From the NCBI RefSeq assembly GCF_019703515.2, contig NC_059374.1, positions 12,684,245 through 12,748,244 on the forward strand: a DNA stretch of 64,000 nt. Direction: 5' to 3'. Made by a program: the position numbers and the translations under genes. The stretch's first letter is position 1. The number at the start of each line of letters is the position of its first letter. The notes beneath the pieces are model-generated. The model worked only from the letters and a program-made list of their open reading frames with translations, was not told the origin of the DNA and searched no databases. The DNA is from Myxocyprinus asiaticus. Lineage: Eukaryota; Chordata; Actinopteri; Cypriniformes; Catostomidae. Below are positions 35,528 to 49,750 of the stretch, piece after piece.

Positions 35528-38500
35528 ATGCTGCAAAATATGGGTTTCCCTCTACATCAAACTTCGGGCTTCCCCCGGTGCACTTGAGCACATATGCATA
35601 TGCGCACTCTTCAAAAACATATAAATGGCACTTATGCATTAAAGTAAACACAAAGTAAAAGCCATGTATGATAAAGCACTTTCTCTTAAAAACCTTTAAT
35701 CCCTTAAATGGCTGCACTCACATTTACGTGACGTTTCAGTACAAAGCTTTCTGCAAAACCCGAAATATGCAGTTTTCTTAAGTGCATGTAAACATGGTCA
35801 AAGTCCTGACAGAATGAAAGATATATATGGAATGAAAGATATAGAAGCCTCAGCGAAGTCAAATGATGTACACAGAGCAAACTAACACTGAACTATTTTT
35901 CTAACCACAGGTATATCTGTAGTTCAGACCACACAACTTTGTGATGCTGTTTGTGAATGTTCGTTGGAACTACGGTTTCGGGAAACACCAAATCGTTGAA
36001 CTATGTTGGTAACAATGGAACTTGTGACTATAGTTAGCTAATGTTGCTTTTGGGGAATGCAACCCCAGGTTGTAAAAGTGATGGATTATAATAATTTTTT
36101 TAGTACATCTGAATTACGTACCGCTTATGTAGTTGTATGTGAAAAATGAAAATTATTTGTCATTTACACCTTTGTCGAATGTGGTCAAAATCCAAACCTC
36201 TTTGGCTCTTGTGACATGATGACAACATGTTTAGTCATGAGCTTGACAAGAACCAATCAAGTCTGATATTATCGACATAGCCGCCATACTGGATTTCAGC
36301 ACTGTTTATGGACTTTAATAATGATTTGATTTGAGAGTGAATAACAACTTAAATCATCATCAAGTGATTGTTAATTCTGTTAAATTTACTGTAAAATTCT
36401 GGCACCTGTGGTTAACAGAATTTTATCATAAAAAATACGGTGATTATGTTTCAGGCTTTATAGGATGTAATTTTGATGTCCATATATTTTATGGTTCACT
36501 ACTTAATATACAAAACTTCTGGAACAATAAAAGTCTGCTTTTTACTTTATAATGTATTGTTAGTCGCTGTAGTAAATACAAAAGGCCACATGATAACATC
36601 AATTTAATCAGAAGTGACCCTTCCAAGAGCAATAATTAATACACATGTAAAGACACAGTGTTACTCACACAAACATAAAAATGAACTAAACTACATTAAA
36701 TATAACACATAACATTCTAATTTACATAATTGATATCAAAAATAAGAAGAAACATAACTATTCCCATAAAATATGAAATGTGATGGGTCACGCAGGGACT
36801 TCTGGGAACCCCGATTATTGTTTTTCAAAGGAATTTCAACAATAGTTTACAATGAAAAGTACATGTATTCTCTTGTTAAATATAACATACATTTTTACCT
36901 TATACTCCATGGACCCGCCGGCAGGTCCAAAGGGGGGCGCTATATCGCGAAAAAAGTTTACTCTTGAAACATTAACGTCTCCGTAGACATAAGTCAGCCA
37001 TATGAGGTTAATTTAAAAGCTTAGAATCTGAACTTTTCAGGGATAACCATCAATTCTGCATTTGTGCTACTAAAAATAAGGCATCAAAATATTCGTGTTA
37101 ATTATAATCGCCCCCCAGAGGTAATGGGGTAGAAATATTTAAATAAAAATAAAAGTCCTTCACATAGCACCTAAATGGACAAGTCCAAGTCCAATATATC
37201 AAATAAAAGCTCTCATTCTCAGGAATGTGACTGTACAATTAATTGCGTTGTCCTAATACCACAGTTTGAAAGATTTCCAAAAGAATCACAAAGTGGAATA
37301 TGATTTCTCTAAGTCATCAAATATAAACGTATCATATATGCTCCAATAACTGCTGCTGTAAGCCCCAAACAGCCAAAAATGTTATTTCTGCTTTTACCTT
37401 TCTAAAAAAATGAGCCATTTTATACTTGTCTGTGAGCTTGCTTGGCTGAATAATCCATTGTTATATCTTAGATGTCCAGAACAAAATATGTCATCCGAAA
37501 GGAAAAGCATGCTAAACAAATCATCAGAAAATATTTTTCAACTATTGATGATAAAATGTTTTATATCATCGCAAAGGGGAGGATCTCCGCTTTCTAATGA
37601 GCTTCTAGTCCACTCAGAGGCTAAGATATTAAATGAAACAACAAGGGTGCTGCTTGAACTGGAAATTAGACTGAATGTCTATGGACGAGCACATCTGTGA
37701 GGGCTAAAATGCGTTACAGCACCACCTATATTTCAGATCTGTATATTTTGATGGAATTTGATAGAGACATTTTATTTAATTTTTCTAGTGCTTTCTGCCA
37801 TCTAGTGGAATAAAATGAGACTTTTCAAAGTGCCGTAGAGTGAACAGAACCAGAACTACATGTTTACAAATTTAGGACAAAAAAACAAACAAAAACTTTC
37901 TGTTTATCATAAGATTATAAACACATACAATATTATTTATGAATAAGTGGAGTCTTTTTAAGGTATTTAAGGTTCAGAGACTTTTTAACATTTTAACAAT
38001 GTACACCATAAAGAAGGAATGTTAAACAAGCAAATATGTATATTTGAATATACTGTATGTAAAATAAAATACTTCAAATAACAAAAAAATATTACATGGT
38101 TCTCTGGAATAGTATAGAATTGACCATTGTTCCAGTCAATATAGTGAATATAAATGAATGATATACAAATTTTATATTTAGTCTATAAATGTATTGTAGG
38201 AAAAAATATTTATAAATGACATATTACTATAAATGAATACTGCACAAATAGTTTATACTGTGTAATAATTATAAAATGTTAACTTAAGGAGTTATGATCA
38301 TAAATTAACTGTTTTTCTGAAAATGGGCATGTGTTTTCTGGGCCAGGAAGGAAAGCTGAAGGAGAGTTTAATTTCTCTACCTAAAGGTGGACAGTTGTAT
38401 ATAATACAACATGAAGAACAATGCTTCACTGGCCCCTCATACCCCTAACAGCAAACCACCTTGCTCCTCACAATGCCTGTTTCCATTTTTACCAGTGGCC

Positions 38501-39320
38501 GACCTTTGGGCAGGATGAATTGCACTTGCATACTTCAGCCAATCATGCCACACCATTTTCTCTTGTCCCCATCCGGTCCTAAAACAGAACTCTGAGACAA
38601 TGGAGCGAGACAATAACAATGTCAGGACAATATAAATAGTTACAATGTTCTTTGACTAATGGTGCTAAAGTGAGGTTTAGGAAGATCCCAGCCACCTTAA
38701 CCTATTGAACATGAACAAATATTACTTAAAATCATTAGATACAATCTTATCTAACATTCTGACCTAAGATAATATATTATTTATGATATATTGTTAGATT
38801 AAATCAGGGCTGTTTGATGAAAAACGTGGCAAAAGATAAATGCAAATCATTGAACTTATTCTGCCTGACCAAAATATGGAATATTCCTATCATTGGAGAA
38901 ATTGAATTTGAAGTACCACCTTTACTTTTTTGCAGAATGCAGAGATCCTGAGACGTGTTTTTCTATGTTTTAAACAACGTTTAACTTGACACAGTGTCCG
39001 AAAAATCCTGTGTTTATGACGCAATGCAACCAAAGTGAAATGCTCCAAAAGTGTCCTGCTGACACATTTGTACATAGATGTGCCCTCAGACAAACACTTT
39101 TAATAAGTCTACCTCAGACAGATTGATGAATTCAAATGCAAAAAAAAAAAATTCTGTGGAGGCTAGGCCAATGATAGGCTTATGTTCAGTGATATGGAAA
39201 TAAACAGTTTTTGCCTTCTAAAGCCACTTTTTATATTGTCTAAATAATGCTTCACTCATCTCACTATAAAGTAATGTATTATCTGAATGATCTGATAATT
39301 AGTATACTTGAATATAAAAA
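35528..39320. other. Intergenic between the two DIRS copies, left part
   Basis: AT-rich sequence without a supported gene. ACCCGCCGGCAGGTCC near 36913 marks a GC-rich palindromic word that recurs, diverged, near 54400. A 96-codon frame at 37410-37700 has no recognisable domain. Confidence 0.45.
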
Positions 39321-40176
39321 TTAGTGCTGTATTTATATTTAAATTGTTAATTGCGATTAATCGCATAATTTGTTTTTAGTTAATTCCAATTAATCGCAGA
39401 TTTTGAAAATGCTGAAATTTGACACTATATATGTTTTGCTGTCAAAATGCATTTATTTTCATCTTGAAAAGAAAACAAAACAATATGCAACATTATAATA
39501 CTTCATTAACATTTTACAAACAAAGCCTTCCACAGTATAAAGATAGAAATGGACTAAAATAGCACCAATTCAAGTAACATTAAACGTTTCCCAAAGTCTA
39601 AGTGGGAGTTTGACTAATTAAAAGAACTAGTCTCCTCATAGGTTGCATATTCATTGCTATGGGCATTAAATCTCTTAGACTCTCAGCCTTTACAATATTA
39701 ATCTGCCGGTAGACTGTGGCTATCCGCTTTGCTACAGCAATCATGAAGCTGCGTTCGAGATTCATGTCAGAGCGGCAGCATCAAGCGTCACTTTGAACTC
39801 CACATGAAAAGCCTTGCAAACAAACACATCTGCATTTTGGTGATAGTTTTGTCGTGCTTCTGTGGTAATTAAAATGCACCTTAAATAGGCTGAAAAATAC
39901 TTGATTTCTATCACAAGTTCCATATGAGCTTGTTTTGTACATCCAATAGAGTTTCTCCATCATTTTATCACTGACAAGGAAGAGCTGTTGTGTGTTGTGA
40001 AGCGTGCGTCAGTGTAATGACTCCGGGCAGACACATTACAAAGGTTCTGCCCTTCCAACCAGTGTTTGGTTTATGCTGTATTAATGGTAAATGCGTTAAT
40101 CGCGATTTCTAAAAATGTACGTGTTAAAAAAATTTAATTAAGCGCATGCATAATCGTATTAATTCTGACAGCTCTA
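39321..40176. mobile_element. hAT-like non-autonomous element
   Basis: The left end TTAGTGCTGT and the right end ACAGCTCTAA are inverted repeats. Just inside lie AATTGCGATTAATCGCA and, near the right, ATGCGTTAATCGCGATT, a motif pair common in fish hAT elements with the TAGGGCTGT terminus. The 8-bp duplication is not recognisable, so it is old. Confidence 0.6.
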
Positions 40177-43100
40177 ATTTAAATGAATATTTACATTTCC
40201 AGACTGATCACACTATGAAATAGTTGACAGTAGGTTGAAAGTTCTTCAGTTAAAATCGGTCTGTGCTTAGCGAATTTCGAATTACTGCTCCAAGATTCCG
40301 AAGCTGGAAGTGTCTTTGAACGTATGCGCACGTGTGACCTCCAGTTTCTGAGTGACACCAAAAGTGTTTGTATTTTTAGTTGTAAATGATGTAATACAGT
40401 CAACAGGAAAAATCTACACCCTAGCCTAAACCCCAAACCTAAACCTAACCGTCAGTGGAGAAAAAATTTAATATAATAGAGCGAAAACACAACTTCTGAA
40501 TAAGCACTTTTCAATAATTCAGCATCTGGGGTTGATTTTAAAGTACACGAACTTCCGTAAGCAACATGACAATTTCCTGTGTGATCATTTTTTAATTTTG
40601 GTTTGTTCCTAACAGAAAGCTATTGTACTGTATGGTTTCAGAAGACTTGGAATATAGCATATGAGCCAAATAGACTACCTCTTGTCCTTTTTGGAGTTCA
40701 ACAGCTCTACTGTAGTCCCCATACACTTCCTTGGAATAGTAAAAAGCATCCTGGACATTTTTCAAAATAACACATTTTTTGTTTCATGGGGAAAAAAAGT
40801 CAAATGAATTTGTAACAACATGACTTCTCCTGCCCGTGTGTGGTTTCACACCTAGTATTATTAAATAGGTTTGTTAATAACAGTTTTCATTCACACTTCA
40901 AGGTTAAGGTCAGGTGCGAGCTTCAGTTGACTGAAGAACTATTCAAAACAGGAACATTTACAAGAAGTGTAACAGAAGATCTGAGGCTTCAGAACAAGTC
41001 AGCAAACATACATTGTTAGTGTACAGTGTGTGAGCATTGTACAGCATAACATTTAATACAATGTGACATCTCTTTGCTCATTTGTTTGTTATTTTTGAGA
41101 AAGACATGACTTCATGTCTCCTTCCTGCCAGTGGAAATGCTCCATGGTGCACTTGTTAGTGTGAAGTGTTTAATGGTGGAACGGCATACTAACAATCAAG
41201 TATACAAAGTAAGAACTCTTTTTTTTAAAATGTAACCAAACAAAGAGGGAGAATTTTAAAGTATAATTTTATTAGAATTCAATTAAAAAAATATCATAAG
41301 TGTAGGTGACAAAAAACATGGACATGAAACATCAAGTTTTAAGGTTAATTTATATGAATGTTTAGGTAAAGTGTATGTTTTAGATTAACTGGCTTATTGA
41401 ATTTAGTTTAACTGGTGGTCACACAAAACAGACTCTCATGGGACAATCAGAGACAGGAGGTTGAATGTTTTTTGTCTGCTAAAATTAGTCATAGCTTAGC
41501 GATTTTCCAAACCTCTAGTGGCAGCATTTTTGTGTACTGAGACCAAAACAGCTTTCTTTCACTTCTTTGCAAATGTATTTTCCTGCCAGTTGGAGATCAA
41601 AAGGGATGTGATGTCAAAGGCACAGCACAGGTGATTTTTGGGGAATAAACATTCACTGCATGGTGGCGCTTGTCAAGAGTACATTTGGTTTAATTTTAGG
41701 TGGAAAAACATTCAGAACTAACCGATTTCCTGTGTGCATCATGTTGCAAAAAATATACAAGGTACAAGAAATTATGACCCAGACTACATTTAATATGGGT
41801 TCACTTGCAGCAATGATAAACTTGATTTGTGCCGACCACAATGTCTGATTGCCACTTGATGTCCATGGTAAAATCTGGGTCCTGAAGCAAAACAAACTTT
41901 AGATGCTGTGACTCTAGACACTGTTTTAGATGCTCTAACCAGTCACCAATTCAAATTATTTACTATTTTATATCACCTTTTACTTTTTTTGAGTTGTCTT
42001 ATATAGTCCTGCAATGTGAAAATTAATACGAGGGCATGAAAACTGCATTTACAGCTAGACTTTGTTGTAGTGCATGCCCATGTAAAGCTCACCGTCATGA
42101 TGCTAGGTGACAGCATGACAGTAGTTTGAAAGTTTTGCTTCTGAAATTGGTCTGTGCTTACCAAACTTCAAATCACTGGCTCCAGTGGCTGAAGCTGTAA
42201 GTATTGTTGAATGTATTGGCATGTATGAGCTCCAGTTTGCAGGTGAATTGTCTACAGAGTGACATCAGCTACAATGCAGAACACACACACACATACACAC
42301 AAATGAGAGGGTGAGACCATAACACCCACAACGCAGAACACACCACATGTGTAAAGTTCACATTCTTCACATCTCTTTTAATGCATCCGGGGGCTCGCGG
42401 CACACAAACACTAATATTCATCTCATCATTGCACATTCAATGCATCTGCGGGAGACAAACACAAGTGTTGTTCTGTGCATGGCAAGTTTTCGTGGTAAAT
42501 CCAAAGAGAAAAACTTTAATACTTCACTTAACACAGTGATGTTGTGATGAGGAGGAGGGCATGGCCAGGCCGTAACGATGGACACCCGGTGCTGAATCAG
42601 CCCAATCAGCCGGGAGAGGGATAAAGAGGAGCCGGGGACGTCAGTTCGAGAGAGAGAGAGAGACACACGCAGCAGTGTTTGTGTGTGATGTGATGTTATG
42701 TTTCAGTTCAACGTTTTACGTTGTAATTAAAGCCTTGTTGATTTTTAATCTGGTTCCTGCTTCCTCCTTTCCTGATGAACAAGAGGCTTGTCTGCCACAG
42801 ACGTCTTCTTGAGTTGTTACCTAGTTACAGTGGTAAACAGCTGCCGCTTGTACTCACATTGATGGTGTAATTGGACAGCGGTTCAAACCCAAATAATATG
42901 ACGTGAACAGAGACCAGCACGGGCAGCGGGAGGAAACGAACTTGTGTTCAGTCTAAGCAATCGAACCAAATGTGAAAGCACCCTTATAGTTTTTATTTGA
43001 CAAAATAAAAATAAAAAATGGTATGTGTTGATGACTTTGTACACGATGGTCAGGTTTGGCTGTAAGCATAATGTGCCATTACTGCAAAAACTGACACTTT

Positions 43101-43416
43101 AAAACAATGATAAAAAAACAAACGCTAAACTTTGACAAATAACAGTTTTAAATAATGTCTAAATATATATCCGAATGCAGCAGTCTGCCCACAATATATC
43201 ACACATTCTCATATTTTCTTCATGTTTCAACTTATAAGTGCTGATTTTTACTGAAGTGAAATTACATAATTTAGCTTATTTGAATATAAAAATGATGGTG
43301 AAATTGAGAAATTTACATGTAAACAAGATCTAAATAGAATACAATCCTAAAAGAAGTGCATCATTTTATTGTTATTACTTCAAGGAAGAAGACATTTTAT
43401 AATTTCTTTAAAAAAA
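40177..43416. other. Intergenic, with repeat fragments
   Basis: Fragments of the 20985-21305 family occur in reverse orientation at 40215-40530 and 42110-42270, and a piece of the TTAA MITE interior at 40600-40790. Simple repeats are a CA run at about 42280-42298 and a (GA)n run at about 42649-42662. No gene is recognised. Confidence 0.5.
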
Positions 43417-43850
43417 GCTCAGCGAGTAAAGACGATGACTACTACCCCTGGAGTCGCAAGTTCGAATCCAGGGCATGCTGAGTGAATCCAGCCAGGTCTC
43501 CTAAGCAACCAAACTGACCCAGTTGCTAGGGAGGGTAGAGTCACATGGGGTAACCTCCTCGTGGTCACTATAATGTGGTTCTTGCTCTCGGTGCGGCGCG
43601 GGGTGAGTTGTGCGTGGATGCCGTGGAGAATAGCGTGAAGCCTCCACACATGCTATGTCTCCGTGGTAACGCGCTCATCAAGCCATGTGATAAGATGCGT
43701 GGATTGACGTCTCAGACACGGAGGCAACTGAGATTTTTCCTCCGCCACACGTATTGAGGCGAGTCACTATGCCACCACGAGGACTTAGGGCGCATTGGGA
43801 ACTGGGCATTCCAAATTGGGGAGAAAAGGGGAGGAAAAAAAAAAGGGAAA
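43417..43850 (+). mobile_element. tRNA-derived SINE, 5'-truncated
   Basis: Same family as 10411-10755, plus orientation. It starts within the A-box region (GCTCAGCGAG), has AGTTCGAATCCAGGGC as B box near 43460 and ends after GGGCATTCCAAATTGGGGAG in an A-rich tail. No target duplication was found. Confidence 0.78.
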
Positions 43851-46031
43851 TAAAGGTTACACCTGTACTGTTTCCAGTTAAAAATAACCACGAACAGTAA
43901 AGTAGACAGCCAATCTTTTTCAGAATATCAGGGTTAAAATTGTTTTTGATGAAGTATAGCATTTCATACTGCAGCACACTGCTATCACTGCTTGAAATGT
44001 CATATCAACTACCTTTACCCAGAAATAGATTTGGGCAATATTTGTGAAGCTAGTGACCTTGTAATACCCTTTTTAGAAATGAAAACAGTGCTGTTTGATC
44101 TTCAAAGACTCTGCTGTTTCTACTCCTCTGACACATCTCTAATTATATAGACATGTTCTGTTTCACCTTAACTAACTGACAATAAAGTCTAAATTAGACT
44201 GAATATAATGTATCCCTTCCAGGGACAGCCAAGGTCATTGTCTGACATCATACTGTTAATTAAAGGCTTCTATTCTTTCTTCTCGCTCTTCATTGAACAT
44301 CTCAACAAAAATAGAGCAGATCCAAACCACATTAACAGGAACTGGGGTTATTCAGAGCGAGTGTTTGGGTTACTGTCCTGTTAACAGTACTTCTTCATTA
44401 TATCCTTATATGTTTATCAACGTCCTTCATAAGACATCAAGCTTCAGCTGAGGTAAATGAGGAAAATTAAAAATGGCTAGAGGGCCTACAACAGTTCCTT
44501 GAGGCACACCATATGGCTTACAGATAAGGCTTCAATGCTAGCCCTACATTTCCTCAATAACACAACTGGGGGCATTTATCAGCACACCAAACACTCCAAC
44601 GGTCAGCCAGAGACCACTCGTAAATCAAGCAAGGCAGGAAAAACTGCTAAATGAGTCTTCTCATCTTGGCAGAAGAGTAGCAGCATCCCTTTCATAAGAC
44701 GAAATAGTTAACTTTAACCAGGATTTATTTACAGTTTCATACAGGAATTTGAGTATTTTGTCTCATCTTGTTGGTCTACCTAACTAAGAAATATAAGAAA
44801 CTAAATTCAGAGGTGTATATTAGTACTTAAGTACAGTTTTTGGCCCTTCTCAATCATGGCTTCCTAATAATCCCCATCCACTAACTGGCTCTATAACTCT
44901 ACTCTCTTCTCGCCTCCAATAGCTAGTGTTTGGTAAGCGTACTGTCACACTATGGCTGCCGTCGCATCATCCTAGTGGATGCCGCACACTGGTGGTGGTT
45001 GAGGAGAGTCCCCTGTTCACTGTGTAAAGCGCTTTGAGTGTAGTGTCATAAAAGCACTATATAAATGTAATGTTCATTCATTCAGTTTTTAAATATTTCT
45101 ACTTTACCCAAGTATAAATATTTCTGTTGACTTTTACTTGTACTTCACAGAATTTTTTTTTAAATTTTACACCATTTAATTTCCCCAGACCCTTTCATTT
45201 CTTTGTGACTGAACACTGCAAAAATAAACAACTGCAAATATAAACTGTACAGTATGCGGCTCGGTGATAACGATGTCCAATTGGTGAAGCTTCTGAGTCA
45301 AAGCTTTTGTACAATTTGATTATTTTGAATCTATCAAACTGGTTCTAAAAACGATCTGAAAAATTCATTTCGGTAATCGATTCACCAATCTCAATCAAAA
45401 TCCTACAGCATTGCTAGGTGGTTGCTAGGGTGTTCTTGGTGGTTACTAGGTGGTTGCTTACTGGCCCAAGTCAAAAAAGCCCACTGCCAAGACTCCCTCC
45501 TTAAATATCCTTTTTTTTTTTCTTATTATTTTATAGGCGTAAATCATAGTTTTAATTCCTTAGAAAAGTAATAGCACATCTCTCCTCAACAAGCCGCATA
45601 ATTTCAGATAAGTTACATAATGAAGTTTAACACTCTGAATTGGAGGTTTGTTGAAATCTAAGTATGAGCAACAGTAATAGTGATCCTTGCCTTAGCAAAC
45701 ACCACTAATAAGATTCACGAAGAATGTGTGAACTCTGTCAGCAAAGGAAAGGGTTTCCTCTCAAGATCTGAACCAGTTTATTGCAATATTTCTTCATGAG
45801 GTTGTTGGTTGTGGTTATTTCCACATGGTGAACAAAAAAATCTGATCTGTTCTAGAAGCTTTCACAAGTTCCTTTACTTCTATGCAAAAGCTTTCATCTG
45901 CAAAATCTTGATTCCACCTAGCGGTTATAAACAGAAGCACATTTCATATCCAACCTTCTAGTCCAAATCCAAGACATACTGTAGCACAGCAAGTGTTTGC
46001 AGATGTGTTTGCTTCTACAGCTGTTGTCACA
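43851..46031. other. Intergenic, with a possible LINE L2 3' tail
   Basis: At about 44880-45080 the text TGTAAAGCGCTTTGAGTGT followed by AAAAGCACTATATAAATGTA resembles the conserved 3' tail of fish L2-type LINEs. The body of the LINE is absent. No gene is seen in the rest. Confidence 0.5.
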
Positions 46032-46033
46032 TA

Positions 46034-46567
46034 CACTACCGGTCAAAAATTTTGAAACACTTGACTGAAATGTTTGTCATGATCTTAAAAATCTTTTGAT
46101 CTGAAGGCATATACCTAAATGTTTGAAATTAGTTTTGTAGACAAAAATATAATTGTGCCACCATATTCATTTATTTCACTATAAAACTAAAATTTAATTA
46201 AAAAAAAATGTTTTTGAAATTGATGACTTGGACCAAATAATAAAGAAAAGCAGCCAATAAGTGCCCAACATAGATGGAAACTCCTACAATACTGTTTAAA
46301 AAGCATCCCAGGTTGATACTTCAAGAAGTTGGTTGAGAAAATGTCAAGAGTACATGTCTGCAAATTCTAGGTGAAGGGTGACTACTCTGAAGATGCTAAA
46401 ATATAACACAGTTTTGATTTATTTTGGATTTTGCTTAGTCATAACATAATTCCCATAGTTCCATTTATGTTATTCCATAGTTTTGATGACTTTACTATTA
46501 TTCTAAATGTGAAAAAAAAATTATAATAAAGAATGAGTAAGTGTTTCGAAACTTTTGACCGGTAGTG
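46034..46567. mobile_element. Tc1-type MITE, 534 bp
   Basis: Terminal inverted repeats of about 30 bp (CACTACCGGTCAAAAATTTT on the left, AAACTTTTGACCGGTAGTG on the right) with flanking TA dinucleotides at 46032-46033 and 46568-46569. The interior has no transposase frame, so it needs a Tc1-family enzyme in trans. Confidence 0.9.
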
Positions 46568-46953
46568 TAAATGCTCATAATATAGTAAAAACAGACAGAG
46601 AAGGGGCACAGAGAGGCTAAACATCTGTTATTGTATAATGTAAAAGGGTTACATATCTGTCACTCACACGGGTATAAAAGGAGCTGGTATGCAACCACTC
46701 ATTCAGATTTTCTCTTCGGAGCAGAGCGGTTCTATTCATTGAGCTGAATTCATCCGCCGAGTTCATTCACCTCTCTCTGCTGGATCTTACGGCGCATTTC
46801 AGCGGCTTCTCCCCCTCTGCATCTGTGGTTTGCAGAGAACGCCCCTGGGTGCTTCGGCAGAACAGTTAAAAGAGTATATTCTAAAAGAGTATATTTTCTT
46901 TCTGAAAGAGCGGCACACATGGAAAGTCTTTTTAAAGATGCGTCTTTTTAAAG

Positions 46954-47975
46954 ATGCTTTTCCGTTTGTGTGTTATTCCTGGTTGCGGTTGTTATCTCTC
47001 CGCTTCCGACGGCCACGATCGCTGTCTTATGTGTCCGGGCACTGCCCATGCAGAGACATCGTTCATGGATGAGTCATGTCCTCATTGCGAGAACATGACC
47101 ATAGCAACATTGCGGTTGCGCAACCCCAGCGACTCCCCGCACTGGTCCTACTACCTACGGGTTTGAGGCTGCATCGGTTAGCACTGGGGGCGATTTGGGG
47201 ACATCAATGGGACCACCTCCGCCAGGTATCCCCCCATGGACCTCCCATTCCACAGCACGCTCGCTTGCCCCGATCAGGATCTCGCATGTGACCAGCGGCT
47301 CGTCTCAGCACAAGTTTGACTTCTCATTCGGAGCTCCGGAAGACAATGGGTTATCGAGCGCAGCATTGGAGAGCGGGCTCGTCCAGTCTGAAGCAGAGGC
47401 TTTGGCTCGGCTTCCTCCTTCGGGAACGGTCACCCAGCCTCACGCTGACACGGAAATGACGGACGTGCTTTCCCGGGCGGCCGCGAGCGTCGGGCTAGAG
47501 TGGAACCCTCCACTCTCCCCTGAACCCTCGCAGCTTGATGACTGGTTCCTGGGCACGGGGCACCGCCCACGGCCATGCCCCACCCTGTTCCTTTTTTCCC
47601 GGAAGTGCATGAGGAGCTGGCAAGATCGTGGGAGGCACCTTTTACTGCACGGTCCCGGACTTTCAGCTCCCCGGCTCTCGCTACCCTCGATGGCAGAGCG
47701 GCCAGGGGGTATTCGGTGATCCCCCAGGTGGACAAGGCGTTCACGGTGCACTTGTGTCCACAGAGCGCCACCACCTGGCGTGGGCACCCGAGACTCCCGT
47801 CCAGGGCCTGTAGGTTTACGTCGTCCCTGACGGCTAGAGCCTATGGTGCCGCTGGACAAGCTGCCTCCGCCCTGCACGCCATGGCTCTCCTGCAAGTACA
47901 CCAAGCCAAGGCACTAAAGGAACTGCACGAGGGTAGTTCTGACCCGGGATTGATGCAGGAACTGCCCCCGTGACC
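46954..47975 (+). pseudogene. DIRS copy 2 gag-like ORF1
   Basis: The start shows a Cys/His-rich module (PGCGCYLSASDGHDRC, then MCPGTAH, then CPHC) that probably binds zinc and is typical of fish DIRS ORF1. Later parts (LCPQSATTWRG, ALKELHEGSS) lie in another frame, so at least one frameshift is present. The product would package element RNA. Confidence 0.7.
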
Positions 47976-48585
47976 TGGCTCCGGCGTGGAGCCCTCCGCA
48001 GGAAGCAGAAACCACCCGTCTTGCGGCCGGCTGCTAAGAACCTGGGGAAGGCTTCGAAGTGCCCCCGAGACAGGCGACCCAGGGGCGAGGAGATCCACTT
48101 CTCTGGGGCTGGTCGACAGACCACTCCATCCCCCGGTGGAGGGCCGGGAGGAGAATCTTTCCTCGCCGCATGCCCAGGAGGCTGCGGCACCAAAAAACCT
48201 GACAAAAGAATGGTTCCCTTGTCTCCTGGGTCACATATCCGGTGCGCACAGCTGTTGTCACATCTACCGTCCCATTTTGGCAGGTATGGCGCTCCAGCGG
48301 CAGACCCCCCACCCCTGTGTGCCCAGCTGTGGCACAAACATGCCCACACTGGATTGGTTCCAGTGGACTACGGGGACAAGATTCTTTCTCCCCCCTCCTC
48401 GACCAATCTTATGGTGGGTGGCAGGAGCCAGGTAAGTGCTTTGATGTCCCTGGACTCAGCACAGCCACGGGGCTCGAGTCCCCTCGACGTGGCACCTCGA
48501 GCTCCACCCTGTGCGAGGCCCCACCCTCGACCGGAGTTTGGGCGCATGACTTGCGCTTTCCAACCCATCGCGATGGCTGACCCGG

Positions 48586-49540
48586 ACTGTCCGACTCGGC
48601 TACGCGATTCAGTTTGCCAGGTGCCCGCCCAGGTTCAGCGGCGTCCGCTTCACCTTGGTGAAGGGCAAGAATGCCGCTACCTTGCATGCGGAGATCGCTA
48701 CCCTTCTGCGCAAAGGCGTGATAGAACCTGTCCCTCCAGCCGAGATGAAGAAAGGGTTCTACAGCCCTTACTTCATCGTACCGAAGAAAGGTGGTGGGTT
48801 GTGACCAATCCTGGACCTGCGAGTACTGAACTGGGCTTTGCACAGACTCCCGTTCAAGATGCTGACGCAAAAACACATTCTAGCGAGCGTCCGGCATCAA
48901 GATTGGTTCGCGGCGGTAGACCTGAAGGATGCGTACTTTCACGTCTCTGTCTTACCTTGACACAGACCCTTCCTGCGATATGCCTTTGTAGGCCAGGCGT
49001 ACCAGTACAAGGTCCTCCCCTTCGGCCTGTCCTTGTCCCCTCATGTCTTCACGAAGGTCGTAGAGGCTGCCCTTGCCCCGCTAAAGGAAGTGGGCGTCCG
49101 CATCCTCAACTATCTTGATGACTGGCTAATCCTAGCTCACGAGAGAGTTGTTGTGTGCACACAGGGACCTCGTGCTCCGGCACCTCAGCCGACTGGGGCT
49201 TCGGGTGAATTGGGAAAAGAGCAAGCTCTCCCTGGTTCAGAGCATCTCTTTTCTCGGTCTGGAGTTGAACTCAGTCTCGATGACAGCGCGCCTCACGAAC
49301 GAGCGTGCACAGTCGGTGCTGAACTGTCTGAAGGCATTCAGATGGAGAACAGCGGTTCCACTGAAACTTTTTCAGAGGCTCCTGGGGCATATGGCATCCT
49401 CAGCGGCGGCCAAACTGCTTGGATTGATGCATATGAGACCGCTTCAGCACTGGCTTCAGACTCGAGTCCCGAGATTGGCATGGCACCGCAGGACACATCG
49501 CGTGGCCATCACGCCGATCTGTCACCGCCTCTTCAGCCCG
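48586..49540 (+). pseudogene. DIRS copy 2 reverse transcriptase (stops and frameshift)
   Basis: Motifs are AAVDLKDAYFHVSV (first Asp), YKVLPFGLSLSPHVF and YLDDWLIL (catalytic Asp pair, 49111-49125). In-frame TGA codons stand at 48802-48804 and 48958-48960, where copy or family context expects CGA (Arg). Both are CpG transitions. A +1 shift occurs near 49146. The enzyme would copy element RNA to DNA. Confidence 0.85.
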
Positions 49541-49589
49541 TGGACTGACCTTGCATTTCTATGGGCAGGGGTTCCCCTAGAGCAGGTCT

Positions 49590-49740
49590 CCAGGCATGTC
49601 GTGGTTACAACAGATGCCTCCAAGACGGGCTGGGGTGCCGTATGCAACGTATGCCGGCTCCTGGACTGGCCCGCGGCTGTGTTGGCACATAACTGCCTAG
49701 AGTTGCTGGCAGTACTGCTTGCCCTGCGGAGGTTTTGGCT
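49590..49740 (+). pseudogene. DIRS copy 2 RNase H (truncated)
   Basis: VTTDASKTGWGAVCN and CLELLAVLLALRRFW are present, but the third and fourth carboxylate motifs seen in copy 1 are gone. The sequence jumps from RRFW to the middle of the recombinase N-terminal domain, so the deletion removed both. Confidence 0.8.
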
Positions 49741-49750
49741 GTGGAGGTTT

